64,000 nucleotides of DNA from Candidatus Mycoplasma haematominutum 'Birmingham 1' (GCF_000319365.1 NC_021007.1:248001-312000); one strand, 5' to 3'. Counted from the stretch's first letter, positions 46,553 through 55,951 are shown. Program-made: numbers and translations. Notes: generated from the letters alone by a model not told the origin.

Positions 46553-46756
46553 TTATCCCTTTGCAAATACATAGATAAGTGCTGCAGCGCTAATCAATAA
46601 TGCTACGGACACCACAATGGTAAGGTGAATTTTTCAAGTTCTAAGAGATTCTGCTCTAACCCTATCTGATTCAAAAAAGTACTCTCTTTCCCTTCTAGAT
46701 AGCTGATTATCATCATCTACTATTGAGAGCTGTAATTCCGGTTCTTTTCTAGACAA
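46553..46756 (-). CDS. Small C-terminally anchored membrane protein
   Basis: 67 residues from TTG 46754-46756: a charged N-terminus (SRREREYFFESDRVRAE), then one membrane helix (IVVSVALLISAAALIYVFA) near the end. The frame remains open upstream through an 8-G run (46793-46800). A GTG just beyond (in TGTGGAG) would be in frame only with 9 G, so a longer, phase-switched form is conceivable. Not recognised. Confidence 0.5.
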
Positions 46757-46792
46757 CCTAACAGAATTGACTAACCTCCAGTGAGATTTTCG

Positions 46793-46816
46793 CCCCCCCC
46801 TGTGGAAAACTCCACA
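46793..46816. repeat. C8 run next to a TGTGGA/TCCACA inverted repeat
   Basis: Eight C on the plus strand (46793-46800) are followed directly by TGTGGA-AAAC-TCCACA, a perfect 6-bp hairpin. It lies between two minus-strand genes. It may be terminator, promoter element or part of a longer coding region. Confidence 0.6.
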
Positions 46817-46870
46817 GTTTTAGGGGCTGTAGGGAAACTATCTCTCTAGGGGAAGAAGGATTGCTAAGTA

Positions 46871-47506
46871 CTACTTAGCTGAGGACTTGGGTGTTAAAGC
46901 AGTAATTTCCGTTGATTTAGGTAAGACTTCTTCATCATCGTTTTCCCAGCTCTTTAGTAATTCAGCTACTGGCAAATAAAGATTCTCTAAATTACAGTCA
47001 ATTTTCTTATCTGGTCTGCAGGATTCTCGCAAACTCTCTAAATTAGAGGTAATATTTTTCAAATCGGCTTTCAATGCCTTAGCCACCAACTTATCTTCTG
47101 AGAACTCTACTCTCGTACTTTCTTCCTTATCTTTTTTAACTTCTCTAACTAATTCCTGTAGTCTATTCCCTAAACTACCTACAGTAGCTTCTCACCCTTC
47201 TTTCTTGCCTACTACTTTCGCAATATCTGAAAATAAAGTCTTATGATTATCTTTCTCTAACAATCAGAGTGCTGCTGAACTAAATCTTGAATTTCTCTCT
47301 CTAATATATTTCTCTACTTCTATGCCCATTTGCTGAAGTTCTTCCCTATCTTCTTCGGAAATAATAGAGTCTCTCATAGAGTCATAAAATGTTGCAAAAC
47401 GAGTATCCACCTCAGTAGATTCAGGTTTTAGAAAGAGATATGCTCCGGAAGCAGTAGTTGCCCCTCCTAAACCTAGCACTGCTACTTTGGCAAAAGATAC
47501 AGGCAC
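46871..47506 (-). CDS. Hypothetical protein with N-terminal signal segment
   Basis: 211 residues, GTG 47504-47506. N-terminal hydrophobic segment FAKVAVLGLGGATTASGAYLFL, then an acidic and helical body (SEEDREELQQMGIEVEKY) with a Cys pair (RESCRPDKKIDC). Similar in layout to the surface families but no paralogue in the window. It diverges from the ten-gene array across 76 bp, which should hold both promoters. Not recognised. Confidence 0.6.
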
Positions 47507-47551
47507 TACCTTTTCTAGTTAGAAGTTAACAACTCTCATTTAGACTCAGAC

Positions 47552-47562
47552 TTTATTATATT
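47552..47562 (+). promoter_or_regulatory. Possible -10 region of the surface array
   Basis: TTTATTATATT lies 20-30 bp before the first ATG of the ten-gene array and contains TATTAT and TATATT. No convincing -35 at 17 bp. Confidence 0.3.
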
Positions 47563-47582
47563 CTAAGATTTAGTTTGAAACT

Positions 47583-48194
47583 ATGGTATTTTCCAAATAC
47601 CTATTTGCGACTATAGCTGGTCTCGCTGGTGGAGTTAATTGATTAGCCTTTAGCCCCTTGGGGGGGGCCTTAATCCAGCAGGAATTGCAAAACTATTCCG
47701 GGGAAATAGACAACTCCTCTAGGGAGGGAGATTCTCTAGTCTCTCGAGAAGAAGGTAGACTGAATAAAGAACGACAAGAATCATCGACTAAGTTTAAAAA
47801 TTTAGAAGATGAAAATGAAAAAACCAAGGATAAATCTAGAAGCAGGAGATCAGCCGGTGAACAGTTGAGTAAGGAAGATCATAACTTGAAGCTCTCTAAC
47901 TATAAACATAACAGTGAATTAAATAGTACAAAAAATAAGCTAGAGGCGAAATTGAAAAGCAGTACTGACAGTTTCAAAACCTCCCTAGAAGCTAGTGTTA
48001 AGACAGCATTTCAAGAAGTTAAGTCCAAGGTGGATGAAGAAACTAAAAGGCTTGAGGATGCTTTAAAGACCCTGCAAAAATCTAACCAGGAATTAATTCA
48101 AAAAGTTAGAACATGTATAGAAAATCTACCTCAAGAGATATTTGTAACTAAGCCTGAAGAAAGCAAGTGCCTGTATGATAGTCAAAAAACTTAA
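47583..48194 (+). CDS. Surface-family I paralogue 1
   Basis: 203 residues, ATG start. Signal peptide VFSKYLFATIAGLAGGVNW, then SPLGGAL encoded by an 8-G run (47660-47667) in frame. Family pattern: charged helical middle, KSRSRRSAG motif near residue 80, second helical part and C-terminal NQELIQKVRTCIENLPQEIF. One TGA-Trp lies in the signal peptide. First gene of a ten-member tandem array; function unknown, probably secreted or surface-bound. Confidence 0.75.
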
Positions 48195-48199
48195 TTTAC

Positions 48200-48844
48200 A
48201 TGGTTTTTACTAAATATTTATTTACAACAATAGCAGGACTTACAGGAGGGGTTAATGCATTAGTCTTCAATTCCTCGGGGGGGGCGACGATCGGACAAGA
48301 AATTCAGGACTTTGAAAGGGAGATATCTGATAGTGACGACTCTAATTCAGACTTAATTACTAGGGAATGTGATCGTTTAAATAGGGAGAAGGTTGAAGCT
48401 GAGAAAAATTTCAGCCAACTAAATGATCAAAATGAGAGTACTAAAGCAAAATCTAGGCAACGTAGAAGCGCAGGAGAAGAGTTAACTAGGGAAAACTATC
48501 AACTTGATAGGCAGGCAAGAGAAAGTAATCAATCTCTAGAGAGTAAACAGAAGGAACTACAGGAAAAATTAAATAGTGATACAAAAAGTGCTAGCGAAAA
48601 AGTACAAGAAAAAGTTCAAAAGTTATTTCAAGCTCTTAAAACTTCAGTAGATAGAGAAAATGAGAAATTATCAGAAGCTCTTAAAAATTTAACAGAATCA
48701 AATCAAAAATTAATAGAAAAGGTAAAAAATTGTATTAATGAGCTACCACAATCAATCTTCGTGGATCCTAAAAAGTTAGAAAACAAAAGTTACTGCGATT
48801 ATGTGGAAGAACAAAGACAAGCTAAAGACTCTAACTCAAGTTAA
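48200..48844 (+). CDS. Surface-family I paralogue 2
   Basis: 214 residues, ATG, 5 bp after paralogue 1. Signal FTKYLFTTIAGLTGGVNALVF, 8-G run (48277-48284) in frame encoding SGGA, motif KSRQRRSAG, and C-terminal NQKLIEKVKNCINELPQSIF, then a tail with KSYCDYVEEQ shared with paralogues 4 and 6. Helical, with heptad-like spacing between the motifs. Confidence 0.75.
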   Translation: MVFTKYLFTTIAGLTGGVNALVFNSSGGATIGQEIQDFEREISDSDDSNSDLITRECDRLNREKVEAEKNFSQLNDQNESTKAKSRQRRSAGEELTRENYQLDRQARESNQSLESKQKELQEKLNSDTKSASEKVQEKVQKLFQALKTSVDRENEKLSEALKNLTESNQKLIEKVKNCINELPQSIFVDPKKLENKSYCDYVEEQRQAKDSNSS

Positions 48845-48939
48845 CTTTTTCAAGACAGCCACTCTCCTTTGGAGGGGGAAAGTATAACAGAATTAATCCA
48901 GGTAAAATGACTTCAAAAATTTGTTAATCTTTACCTAAA

Positions 48940-49557
48940 ATAATTTCTACAAAATATTTATTTGCAACAATTGCAGGTTTAACTGGAGGAGTAAATGGAT
49001 TAGCCTTCAGCCCCTTGGGGGGGGCGTTAATCAGCAAGGAGCTGAGTTCATATTCTGAGGGCTTAGACTCCGATTCTCAAAATAGAGAGAGTCAACTCAA
49101 TAAAGAAAATGAGAGAATTATTGAAGAACAAAAAACCTCTGAGTCTAAATTTAAGGAATTGAATGATAAAAACGAAGAGACTAGGGGGAAATCCAGAAGT
49201 AGGAGGTCTGCAGGAGATTCTCTGCAATCTGAAAACTACAAACTAGACTCAGAGAGGAGAAGCCAAAACTTTAAACTAAATGCTCAAAAGACAACGCTTG
49301 AAAATAGCCTAAAAACGACTCTTGAAACTTTCAAAACTGGAATTAAGGAAAAAGTACAGACTTTAAGAACAGAGGTTAAAAAAATAGTAGATGAGGAGAC
49401 TGATAAACTTTCTAAAGCTCTTGATAACCTAAAAGAATCTAATAAGCAGTTAATACAGAGAGTGAAAGAATGCATAGAGAATATGCCATATGAAATATTT
49501 AAGGAGAAGGAAGAAGATAGAAAATGTAAGTCTCCAGTCGCTGAAGGGAAGTCTTAG
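48940..49557 (+). CDS. Surface-family I paralogue 3 (ATA start)
   Basis: 205 residues if ATA 48940-48942 is the start; paralogues have ATG, GTG or TTG at this position (ISTKYLFATIAGLTGGVNG). 8-G run 49017-49024 in frame. Motif KSRSRRSAG and C-terminal NKQLIQRVKECIENMPYEIF are conserved. The gene is expressed only if ATA is accepted; otherwise it is silent through loss of its start. 95 bp separate it from paralogue 2. Confidence 0.65.
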   Translation: MISTKYLFATIAGLTGGVNGLAFSPLGGALISKELSSYSEGLDSDSQNRESQLNKENERIIEEQKTSESKFKELNDKNEETRGKSRSRRSAGDSLQSENYKLDSERRSQNFKLNAQKTTLENSLKTTLETFKTGIKEKVQTLRTEVKKIVDEETDKLSKALDNLKESNKQLIQRVKECIENMPYEIFKEKEEDRKCKSPVAEGKS

Positions 49558-49561
49558 TTAG

Positions 49562-50200
49562 ATGATTTTCACTAAATATTTATTTACTGCGATAGCTGGA
49601 CTTACAGGAGGAGTTAATGCATTAGTCTTTAGTTCCTCGGGGGGGGCGTTAGTTAGTCAGGAATTACAGCAATTTGAGAATGAGTTAAGAACCAATTTAG
49701 AGAGTGGAGATAAATTAATAGAAGGTGAAGATAAGAGACTTGCACAGGAAAAGCAGACGGCTGAAGAAAATTTCAGCAAGTTAGATACAGAAAATAAGAA
49801 CACTCAAACTAAATCTAGAGCCAGAAGAACAACGGGAGAAGAGCTGCAGAAAAGTGACTATGAATTACGATTGAACCAGATAAAGCAGAACGGTGCACTC
49901 GAAGAAAAGCGAAAATCTCTACAGTCTACTCTTGACTCCAAGGTAAGCGAATTTAAATCTAAGTTAGAAAGCGGTGCGAAAGAAGCATTCTCGACTGTCC
50001 AAAAAGCTGTACAGGAAGAAACTCAAAAATTAAGTGAAGCACTTGCGAAGCTTCAAGAATCGAACCGCCAATTGATTGAAAAGGTAAAAAATTGTATTGA
50101 ACAGTTGCCTCAATCCATTTTTGTTGAGGCTAGTGAACTAAAGGGAAAAAGCTACTGTGATTATGTTGCTGAACAAAAGTCGAAAACGGCTAAATCCTAA
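49562..50200 (+). CDS. Surface-family I paralogue 4
   Basis: 212 residues, ATG, 4 bp after paralogue 3. Signal IFTKYLFTAIAGLTGGVNAL, 8-G run 49639-49646 in frame. Motif KSRARRTTG. C-terminal NRQLIEKVKNCIEQLPQSIF and tail KSYCDYVAEQ as in paralogue 2. Followed by a perfect hairpin terminator. Confidence 0.75.
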   Translation: MIFTKYLFTAIAGLTGGVNALVFSSSGGALVSQELQQFENELRTNLESGDKLIEGEDKRLAQEKQTAEENFSKLDTENKNTQTKSRARRTTGEELQKSDYELRLNQIKQNGALEEKRKSLQSTLDSKVSEFKSKLESGAKEAFSTVQKAVQEETQKLSEALAKLQESNRQLIEKVKNCIEQLPQSIFVEASELKGKSYCDYVAEQKSKTAKS

Positions 50201-50213
50201 TTTTTTCTGCTTT

Positions 50214-50232
50214 CTAGCCCTTTTAGGGCTAG
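50214..50232 (+). terminator. Hairpin after paralogue 4
   Basis: CTAGCCC-TTTTA-GGGCTAG, a perfect 7-bp stem, ends 17 bp before the next gene. It divides the array into at least two transcripts unless read through. Confidence 0.6.
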
Positions 50233-50249
50233 ATTCTTATTAATCCTTA

Positions 50250-50867
50250 GTGGTTTTTACTAAGTATTTATTTACAGCAATAGCTGGACTTACTGGAGGG
50301 GTTAATGCATTAGCCTTCAGTCCCCTGGGGGGGGCGTTAGTTACTAGAGAATTAAAAGAAATGGATAGTGAATTAGACTCTAACTTCTCTATGAGAAATG
50401 AACTTATAAAAACTGAATCTGACAGATTATCTTCAGAAAAGAATAAGTCTGAGGAAAGCTTTAGGCAACTGGAAACTAAAAATACAGAGACTCAGGGTAA
50501 GTCTAGGATGCGAAGAGCTGCTGGTGTAGCACTGTCAACTGAAGACCAAAAATTAAGGGTAACGCAACATAAATCTAACTATCAATTATCTGAGAAAAAA
50601 CATAAATTAGAGAGTAAATTAAGTGAAACTACTCAGACTTTAAAAACTACTCTTGAAGATAATGTCACAAAATCTTTTCAAGAAATTTCTCAAGTAGTAA
50701 AAGCTGAAAGTTCAAAATTGGAGGAAGCGCTCAAGACATTACAGGCATCTAATCAAAAGCTAATTCAAGAACTTAAAAAATGCCTAGAAGAAATGCCGCA
50801 GGCTATTTTCAAGCCTGATCAAGAGTGATGCCCTGCTACATCCAGTATGCGTTCCTCCACAGTTTAA
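50250..50867 (+). CDS. Surface-family I paralogue 5
   Basis: 205 residues, GTG. Signal VFTKYLFTAIAGLTGGVNAL, 8-G run 50327-50334 in frame, motif KSRMRRAAG, C-terminal NQKLIQELKKCLEEMPQAIF. The end reads ...DQEWCPATSS with Trp by TGA; paralogues 7, 8 and 9 have the same TGA-TGC ending, which supports the reassigned code. Confidence 0.75.
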
Positions 50868-50915
50868 TAGAATTCAAAGACCTAATTATTTAAAGTGATG
50901 CTTTAATTAGAGTTT

Positions 50916-51557
50916 TTGATCTTTACTAAGTACTTATTTTCCGCAATAGCTGGACTTACCGGAGGAGTTAATGCTCTAGTCTTTAGCTCCTCGGGGGGGG
51001 CGTTAGTTACTAGAGAGTTAGAAAGCTTTTCGACTGAATTAGAAAATAGCTCAACTCAAAGTGATGGTCTCATTGCAGGAGAAGCTGAGAGATTAGATGG
51101 AGAGAAAAAAGAATCAGAATCAAACTTTAAGAAATTAGAGACTCAAAATGAAGAGACTAAATCAAAATCTCGGGCTAGAAGGGATGCGGGAAATGCTATG
51201 AAAGGGGTGAATGACAACCTTAACTCAGAGAGACGCATTCAAGATAGAGCATTAAATGCTAAAAAGGATGAGCTGCAGTCAGCACTTGAAAAAGGCACTG
51301 CAGAAGTTAAGCAAAACTTAGAAAATGGTGTTAAAAAACTGTTTGAGACTGTTAAAGCTTCAGTAGATGCTGAGAATAAGAAGTTAACAACTGCATTGCA
51401 GAATCTTACAGAGTCTAATAAAAAATTAATTGAACGAGTTAAAAAATGTATCCAAGAAATGCCTAACTCTATATTTGTAGAACCAGATAAACTGAAGAAA
51501 CATAATGACAATTTCTGTGATTACATTAATGCTGAGGAAAAGAAAAAAACTACCTAA
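50916..51557 (+). CDS. Surface-family I paralogue 6
   Basis: 213 residues, TTG start at the position of the family's start codon (TTG-ATC-TTT-ACT). 8-G run 50993-51000 in frame. Motif KSRARRDAG. C-terminal NKKLIERVKKCIQEMPNSIF, tail with FCDYINAEE as in paralogues 2 and 4. A C8/G5 hairpin follows. Confidence 0.75.
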   Translation: MIFTKYLFSAIAGLTGGVNALVFSSSGGALVTRELESFSTELENSSTQSDGLIAGEAERLDGEKKESESNFKKLETQNEETKSKSRARRDAGNAMKGVNDNLNSERRIQDRALNAKKDELQSALEKGTAEVKQNLENGVKKLFETVKASVDAENKKLTTALQNLTESNKKLIERVKKCIQEMPNSIFVEPDKLKKHNDNFCDYINAEEKKKTT

Positions 51558-51572
51558 AGTAGCTGGTCTATT

Positions 51573-51590
51573 CCCCCCCCTATTAGGGGG
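51573..51590 (+). terminator. C-run/G-run hairpin after paralogue 6
   Basis: CCCCCCCC-TATTA-GGGGG can form a stem of at least 5 bp. The arm is itself an 8-C run. Followed by AAAGAATTG, not a T-run. Confidence 0.45.
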
Positions 51591-51633
51591 AAAGAATTGT
51601 ATTTTAAGGTAAAATAACTTCTACATTAACTTA

Positions 51634-52254
51634 GTGATTTTCACTAAATATTTATTTGGGGCCATAGCTGCTTTAACTGGAGGAGTGAATGCTCTAGTTT
51701 TTAGCTCCTCGGGGGGGGCGTTAACCTCTAAAGAACTAGAAGAACTGAATAGTGAATTAGGTACTGCTGAAACTAACCACAATGGTTTAATAAATAGTGA
51801 AAATAGTCGAATTAAGACTGAGGAGTCTAAGTCGGCTGAGAACTTTAAAAAACTAGAGAATGAGAATAAAAATACTAAATCTAGTTCACGGTCTAGAAGG
51901 GAAGCTGGAAACAATTTAACTAGGGCCAATGACAATTTAGTCTGACAGAATCTTACGCAGAATGCAGCTTTAGGTAGAGAAAAAACAAAATTACAGTCAG
52001 AATTAAATTCAAAAACTGAATCATTTAAAACTGAGTTAAAGACAAAAGTTCAAGCCTCTTTTAATGCGCTACAAACAGTAGTGAAACAAGAAACTGATAA
52101 ATTAGAAAGTGCACTTACAACCTTAAAAGAATCGAACCGTAAGTTGATTGATAATTTGAAAAAATGTCTCATAAAAATGCCAGAAGCTATATTTACTCCT
52201 GATCAAGATTGATGCCCTGAAACTCAACAATTTAGAGCTAACTCAGCTGCTTAG
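51634..52254 (+). CDS. Surface-family I paralogue 7
   Basis: 206 residues, GTG. Signal IFTKYLFGAIAALTGGVNAL, 8-G run 51711-51718 in frame, motif SSRSRREAG. An internal TGA (Trp) after NDNLV joins the two halves. C-terminal NRKLIDNLKKCLIKMPEAIF, then WCPETQQF with TGA-TGC. Confidence 0.72.
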
Positions 52255-52284
52255 TCTGTTGCCTAGACAAAATTAACTAGGTTA

Positions 52285-52911
52285 GTGATTTTCACTAAGT
52301 ACTTATTTACCGCAATAGCTGGACTTGCCGGAGGAATAAATGCTCTAGTCTTTAGCTCCTCGGGGGGGGCGCTAGTCACTGAAGAATTAAAAAATTTCTC
52401 AGATCAGTTAGAGGGTAATTCTACTGAAAATGATGGTTTAATTCAGAAAGAAAATGGAAGACTTCAAACAGAGAGAACTAAATCAGAGGCTAATTTTAAA
52501 AAACTAGATGATCAAAACAATGCAACTAAATCTAAAGCCGGTGAGAGAAAAAAGTCGGGAGAAAGCTTAGCTAGTGCAGATGTCCAATTAAGGGTAAAAC
52601 GAGTTTCTCAAGATTATCAATTGCAAACTAAAAAGCTCTCGATGGAGAAGACGCTAGCAGACAATAATTTGAAGATGAAGTCCTCTTTTGACACGAATGT
52701 ACAGACAGCTTTTCAGTCAGTGCAACAAACAGTACAAGCAGAAACTCAAAAATTAGAAACCGCCTTGACAACTTTAACTGAATCTAATAAGAAGCTAATT
52801 AGTGATTTAAAACAATGCTTGGAGAAAATGCCTCAATCTATCTTTGAGCCTGAAAAAGACTGATGCCCTGCAACTCAGCATTTAAGATCAACTGCTAAAC
52901 AAAATAACTAG
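52285..52911 (+). CDS. Surface-family I paralogue 8
   Basis: 208 residues, GTG. Signal IFTKYLFTAIAGLAGGINAL, 8-G run 52362-52369 in frame. The basic motif is altered to KAGERKKSG. C-terminal NKKLISDLKQCLEKMPQSIF and a WCPATQH-like tail by TGA-TGC. Followed after 6 bp by a small membrane-protein gene. Confidence 0.73.
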
Positions 52912-52917
52912 GAGTTT

Positions 52918-53094
52918 ATGGTGAACTTCTGAGTTTCTCTACTTAGATCAATTATTCTTGCAATTGCAAAACGACTTATTTTGTCCAAAATTATCTCCCT
53001 ATTAACTAAAAGAAGATATAAGAAACAGCAACTTAAAAAATCAAAGAGCGAGCCCATTGAGGTAGTTGCTGCCCCTGAAAACGCTTCTATTTAA
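52918..53094 (+). CDS. Small basic membrane peptide inside the array
   Basis: 58 residues, ATG preceded by AGGAG. Hydrophobic N-terminal half (SLLRSIILAIAKRLILSKIISLL; one Trp by TGA), then a Lys-rich stretch KKQQLKKSKS and an acidic end. Unlike the surrounding family, no signal-peptide motif and no G run. Not recognised. Confidence 0.5.
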
Positions 53095-53134
53095 ATTCAT
53101 CTTGCGAAAGATTTAAACCTCTCCACTAAATCCT

Positions 53135-53766
53135 GTGATTTTCACTAAGTATTTACTGACTTCTATTGCTGGGCTTGCGGGAGGAGTTAATGCATTAGCC
53201 TTCAGTCCCCTGGGGGGGGGGCATTAATTACAAGAGAACTAACAACCTATTCAGGGGAATTAGAAAATATCTCTAGCGAGGGAGACGCTCAACTAGAGGG
53301 AGAGAATGAGAGGATTTCAAGTGAACAGGCAACTTCGACAGAAAGCTTTCAAAAATTAAACACTCAAAATCAGGAAGCGAAAGCTAAATCTAGAACTAGA
53401 AGAGAGGCGGGAAACGATCTCATATCTAAAAATTCAGCACTCAATCTTCAATCCTATCAGCAGCAGTCAACTTTAAACCAAAAACACTTAGAATTATCCA
53501 AAAGTTTGCAAACTTCAACTCAGGAATTTAAAACCCAACTAGAAGAGCAATTTAAAAATTATCACTCTCAGTTAAAAAATACTGTCTCTTCAGAGACCCA
53601 AAAGCTAGAAGACGCTCTCAAAAAGTTACAAGACTCTAATACTCAGTTAATTCAAAGAGTTAAGTTATGTATTGAAAAAATGCCTGAATCCATTTTTGAG
53701 GAAATTCCGCAGGGAAAAGACTGATGCACTCATCTACATGAAAAACAGCAAAAGGCCTCTTCTTAA
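53135..53766 (+). pseudogene. Surface-family I paralogue 9, frameshifted at a G10 run (phase-off)
   Basis: GTG 53135 begins the family signal IFTKYLLTSIAGLAGGVNAL. The G run (53212-53221) is ten bases, two more than in every other in-frame member. Translation therefore reaches TAA 53225-53227 after 30 codons. The remaining frame is intact to TAA 53764-53766 with the motif KSRTRREAG and C-terminal NTQLIQRVKLCIEKMPESIF. With 8 or 11 G it would be open. This looks like a switched-off but repairable gene. Confidence 0.85.
53212..53221 (+). repeat. G10 run causing frameshift
   Basis: Ten G at the position where seven intact array members have eight that encode GGA after the signal peptide. Confidence 0.93.
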
Positions 53767-53809
53767 CAATAAACTCCTCACCTTAATTTAGGGAAATGCT
53801 GGTCATTCT

Positions 53810-53824
53810 CCCCCTTCTAGGGGG
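53810..53824 (+). terminator. Hairpin after paralogue 9
   Basis: CCCCC-TTCTA-GGGGG, 5-bp GC stem, followed by AAATAG. The G side extends to eight G. Confidence 0.4.
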
Positions 53825-53926
53825 GGGAAATAGTTTAAAAATCCATCTAAACTTTTTTAATTAGAGGAGGCGTACGCAACCAAAAATACTTCAAACAAAC
53901 TCTAATACTTAATTTTTCACCTATTA

Positions 53927-53948
53927 TTCCTCCCCTGATGGGGAGGAA
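53927..53948 (+). terminator. Perfect 9-bp hairpin
   Basis: TTCCTCCCC-TGAT-GGGGAGGAA in the 250-bp spacer 53767-54017, which otherwise holds no gene I can support. It may separate paralogue 10 from the rest. Confidence 0.5.
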
Positions 53949-54017
53949 CTAATTACTACCTTAATTAGACCATAATGCCTCTATGTATAATTCATTTTTT
54001 GAGTCTCTTTGCGCTAG

Positions 54018-54614
54018 TTGATATACTACAAATACTTATTTGGAGCTATAGTAGGACTTACAGGGGCAATCAATGCCTGAGCTTTCAGCACCTCCTCCAA
54101 CTTCATGAATAAGTCACTAAATAGTCTCAATAGTGATTTAGATTCCCTATCAACTGCAGGGGATGGCTTGATTTCTGAAGAGTCGGCTAGACTATCAGCT
54201 GAAAAACAACAGTCGGAAAGGAAATTTAAAGCACTTGAAGCTTCTAATAGCTCTACTAAAGAGAAAGCCGGTGCGCGAAAAAATGCTGGTGACCAATTGC
54301 AACGAGCATCCTTAGACTTAGCTATTCAACAGTCTAGACAATCGGTGGAACTTTCTCGCAAGAGTAATCAATTATCAGCGCAACTAAATAATTCTACCTC
54401 TAGCTTGAAGGCAGAGCTCGAAACTAAGATACAAGCCTATCATTCTAAGTTACAAGCAGCTGTAAAACAGGAAACTGAAAAGTTGAATACAGCCCTAAAG
54501 AAATTACAAGACTCTAACTCTCAATTGATAGCCGAAGTTAAGAAAAATATAGAGGAAATGCCCTACAAGCTCTTTGAATTTGAGGCTCCAGAAACCAAAA
54601 TCCCTAAAACTTAG
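54018..54614 (+). CDS. Surface-family I paralogue 10 (no G run)
   Basis: 198 residues, TTG. Signal IYYKYLFGAIVGLTGAINAWAF (Trp by TGA) is aligned with the family but the following G run is replaced by CACCTCCTCCAACTTC (STSSNF). Motif altered to KAGARKNAG. C-terminal NSQLIAEVKKNIEEMPYKLF lacks the family Cys. The most divergent member; expression cannot switch through a G run. Confidence 0.7.
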
Positions 54615-54629
54615 CTACTACAACGGGAA

Positions 54630-54643
54630 GGGGCGCTTGCCCC
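54630..54643. terminator. Hairpin between convergent genes
   Basis: GGGGC-GCTT-GCCCC between the end of the array and the minus-strand 403-residue gene; usable in both directions. Confidence 0.5.
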
Positions 54644-54671
54644 CTCCCCTTGAACCCTTTAGGTAATTAGA

Positions 54672-55883
54672 CTAACTTTTTATATTTAGGAGCTTCATTC
54701 TCTCTAGAAGCTCTGATCCTATCTTAAACTGAAGGCTATTTTTGGCTTCTACTATCTCTTTAAATCGTAAATTTTGCTCATTTGAACCGCAAGATTCTTC
54801 ACTTAGCTTTTTAAATTCAGCACCGTTTCTGGATATATACGCTTTTCTAATCAACCATAAGAAGCTGTAGTAACTTACAAAAGTTTCCATTCCTGGGAAG
54901 AACAACATACTACATACTACCTTTCTAGGATTATCTATATTATCCACTAACTTCTGCTGTGGAGTAGTAATAGCTAGAATTGCTGATTTTCAAGTTTCCT
55001 CAGACTCGAAAAAATTACGATAGGGATTATCTTCTCACCTAGTTCAACCACAATGCTCGTCTTTGCACTCAATATTCTTTCAGGCCCTAACCCTCTGGGG
55101 ATCTAGTGTATCTCTTCTCTGAGCACCGTATTTCCCTCCAAAAAGTTGCAGAGTAGGATAATCTCACCTCATTATCCTTAGAGAATCTATTCCCTCCCGT
55201 AATCTTATTCTCTCTCTAATCTCACCTATTTCACTACTATTATTCCCTCCATCTGCTCCGGTAAGTACTCCCTCAAAATTATGCTTCAATTCACTTAAAT
55301 TCACAAACTGACCATAATGTTTAGAGAGGACTTGTCTCTCCTGATCACTTAGACTAGGTGTTTCCTTTAGTGTTGGAAAGGTACTGTCAATCTCCCTTCT
55401 CCGTCTCCTAGGTTTAGCTTCAGAATTGTAGTCTCTATACTTCTGCACTACACCGATTAACAGCTGACTATCTTCTTTATTTATTTTTTCCCTAGCTATC
55501 TTAATTGCTTCAGCACTCTCTTTCTCTAACTCTATAGCTCTATTTTCTCTTTGCAGTTCGCTGAATGTATTTGAAATCAATGGATTTAATGTTTGATTTA
55601 AGCTTTCCTGAGTGCTTAACTCTACTAAATTATTGGAATTAATAGTTAAGGTATTATTTTCACTGCTTTTAAAGGGGGATCCGTTTAATCCTTTGGAGGA
55701 GGGGGCTTCCAAGATTAAGTTATTGGAGCTACTAAAGGTATCTAAAGCGGAGACTATCCTCCTGCCACTAAAAGACAATTGAGGAACTATGTGGGCTCCA
55801 CTAGCTAAAGAATAGGAAGTGGCCCCTGATCCTGCGGAAAATATAGCTAACATAGAGAGTGCTTTCTTGGATAGTGGATGCAA
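54672..55883 (-). CDS. Hypothetical secreted protein with poly-Arg site
   Basis: 403 residues, TTG 55881-55883. N-terminal signal (KKALSMLAIFSAGSGATSYSLA). A Ser/Asn/Leu-rich region, then a helical part with KPRRRRREIDS near residue 160. The C-terminal half contains four Cys and many Trp by TGA (WTRWEDNPYRNFF). Not recognised. The RRRRR stretch recalls the RR motif of family I. A G8 run lies about 70 bp upstream of the start. Confidence 0.65.
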
Positions 55884-55951
55884 AAATAATTATTCTGTTA
55901 GAAAGAAAAGAGGAGCTCACAAATCTTAGTGGACTTAAATACTGAACAATG

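Noticed and set aside
51239-51935. Minus-strand open frames in the surface array
   Set aside because: Shadows of the plus-strand family members, whose conserved ends fix the true frame.
47583-54614. CRISPR-like or recombination array from the regular repetition
   Set aside because: The repeats are whole coding genes of about 600 bp with diverged middles, not short direct repeats with spacers.
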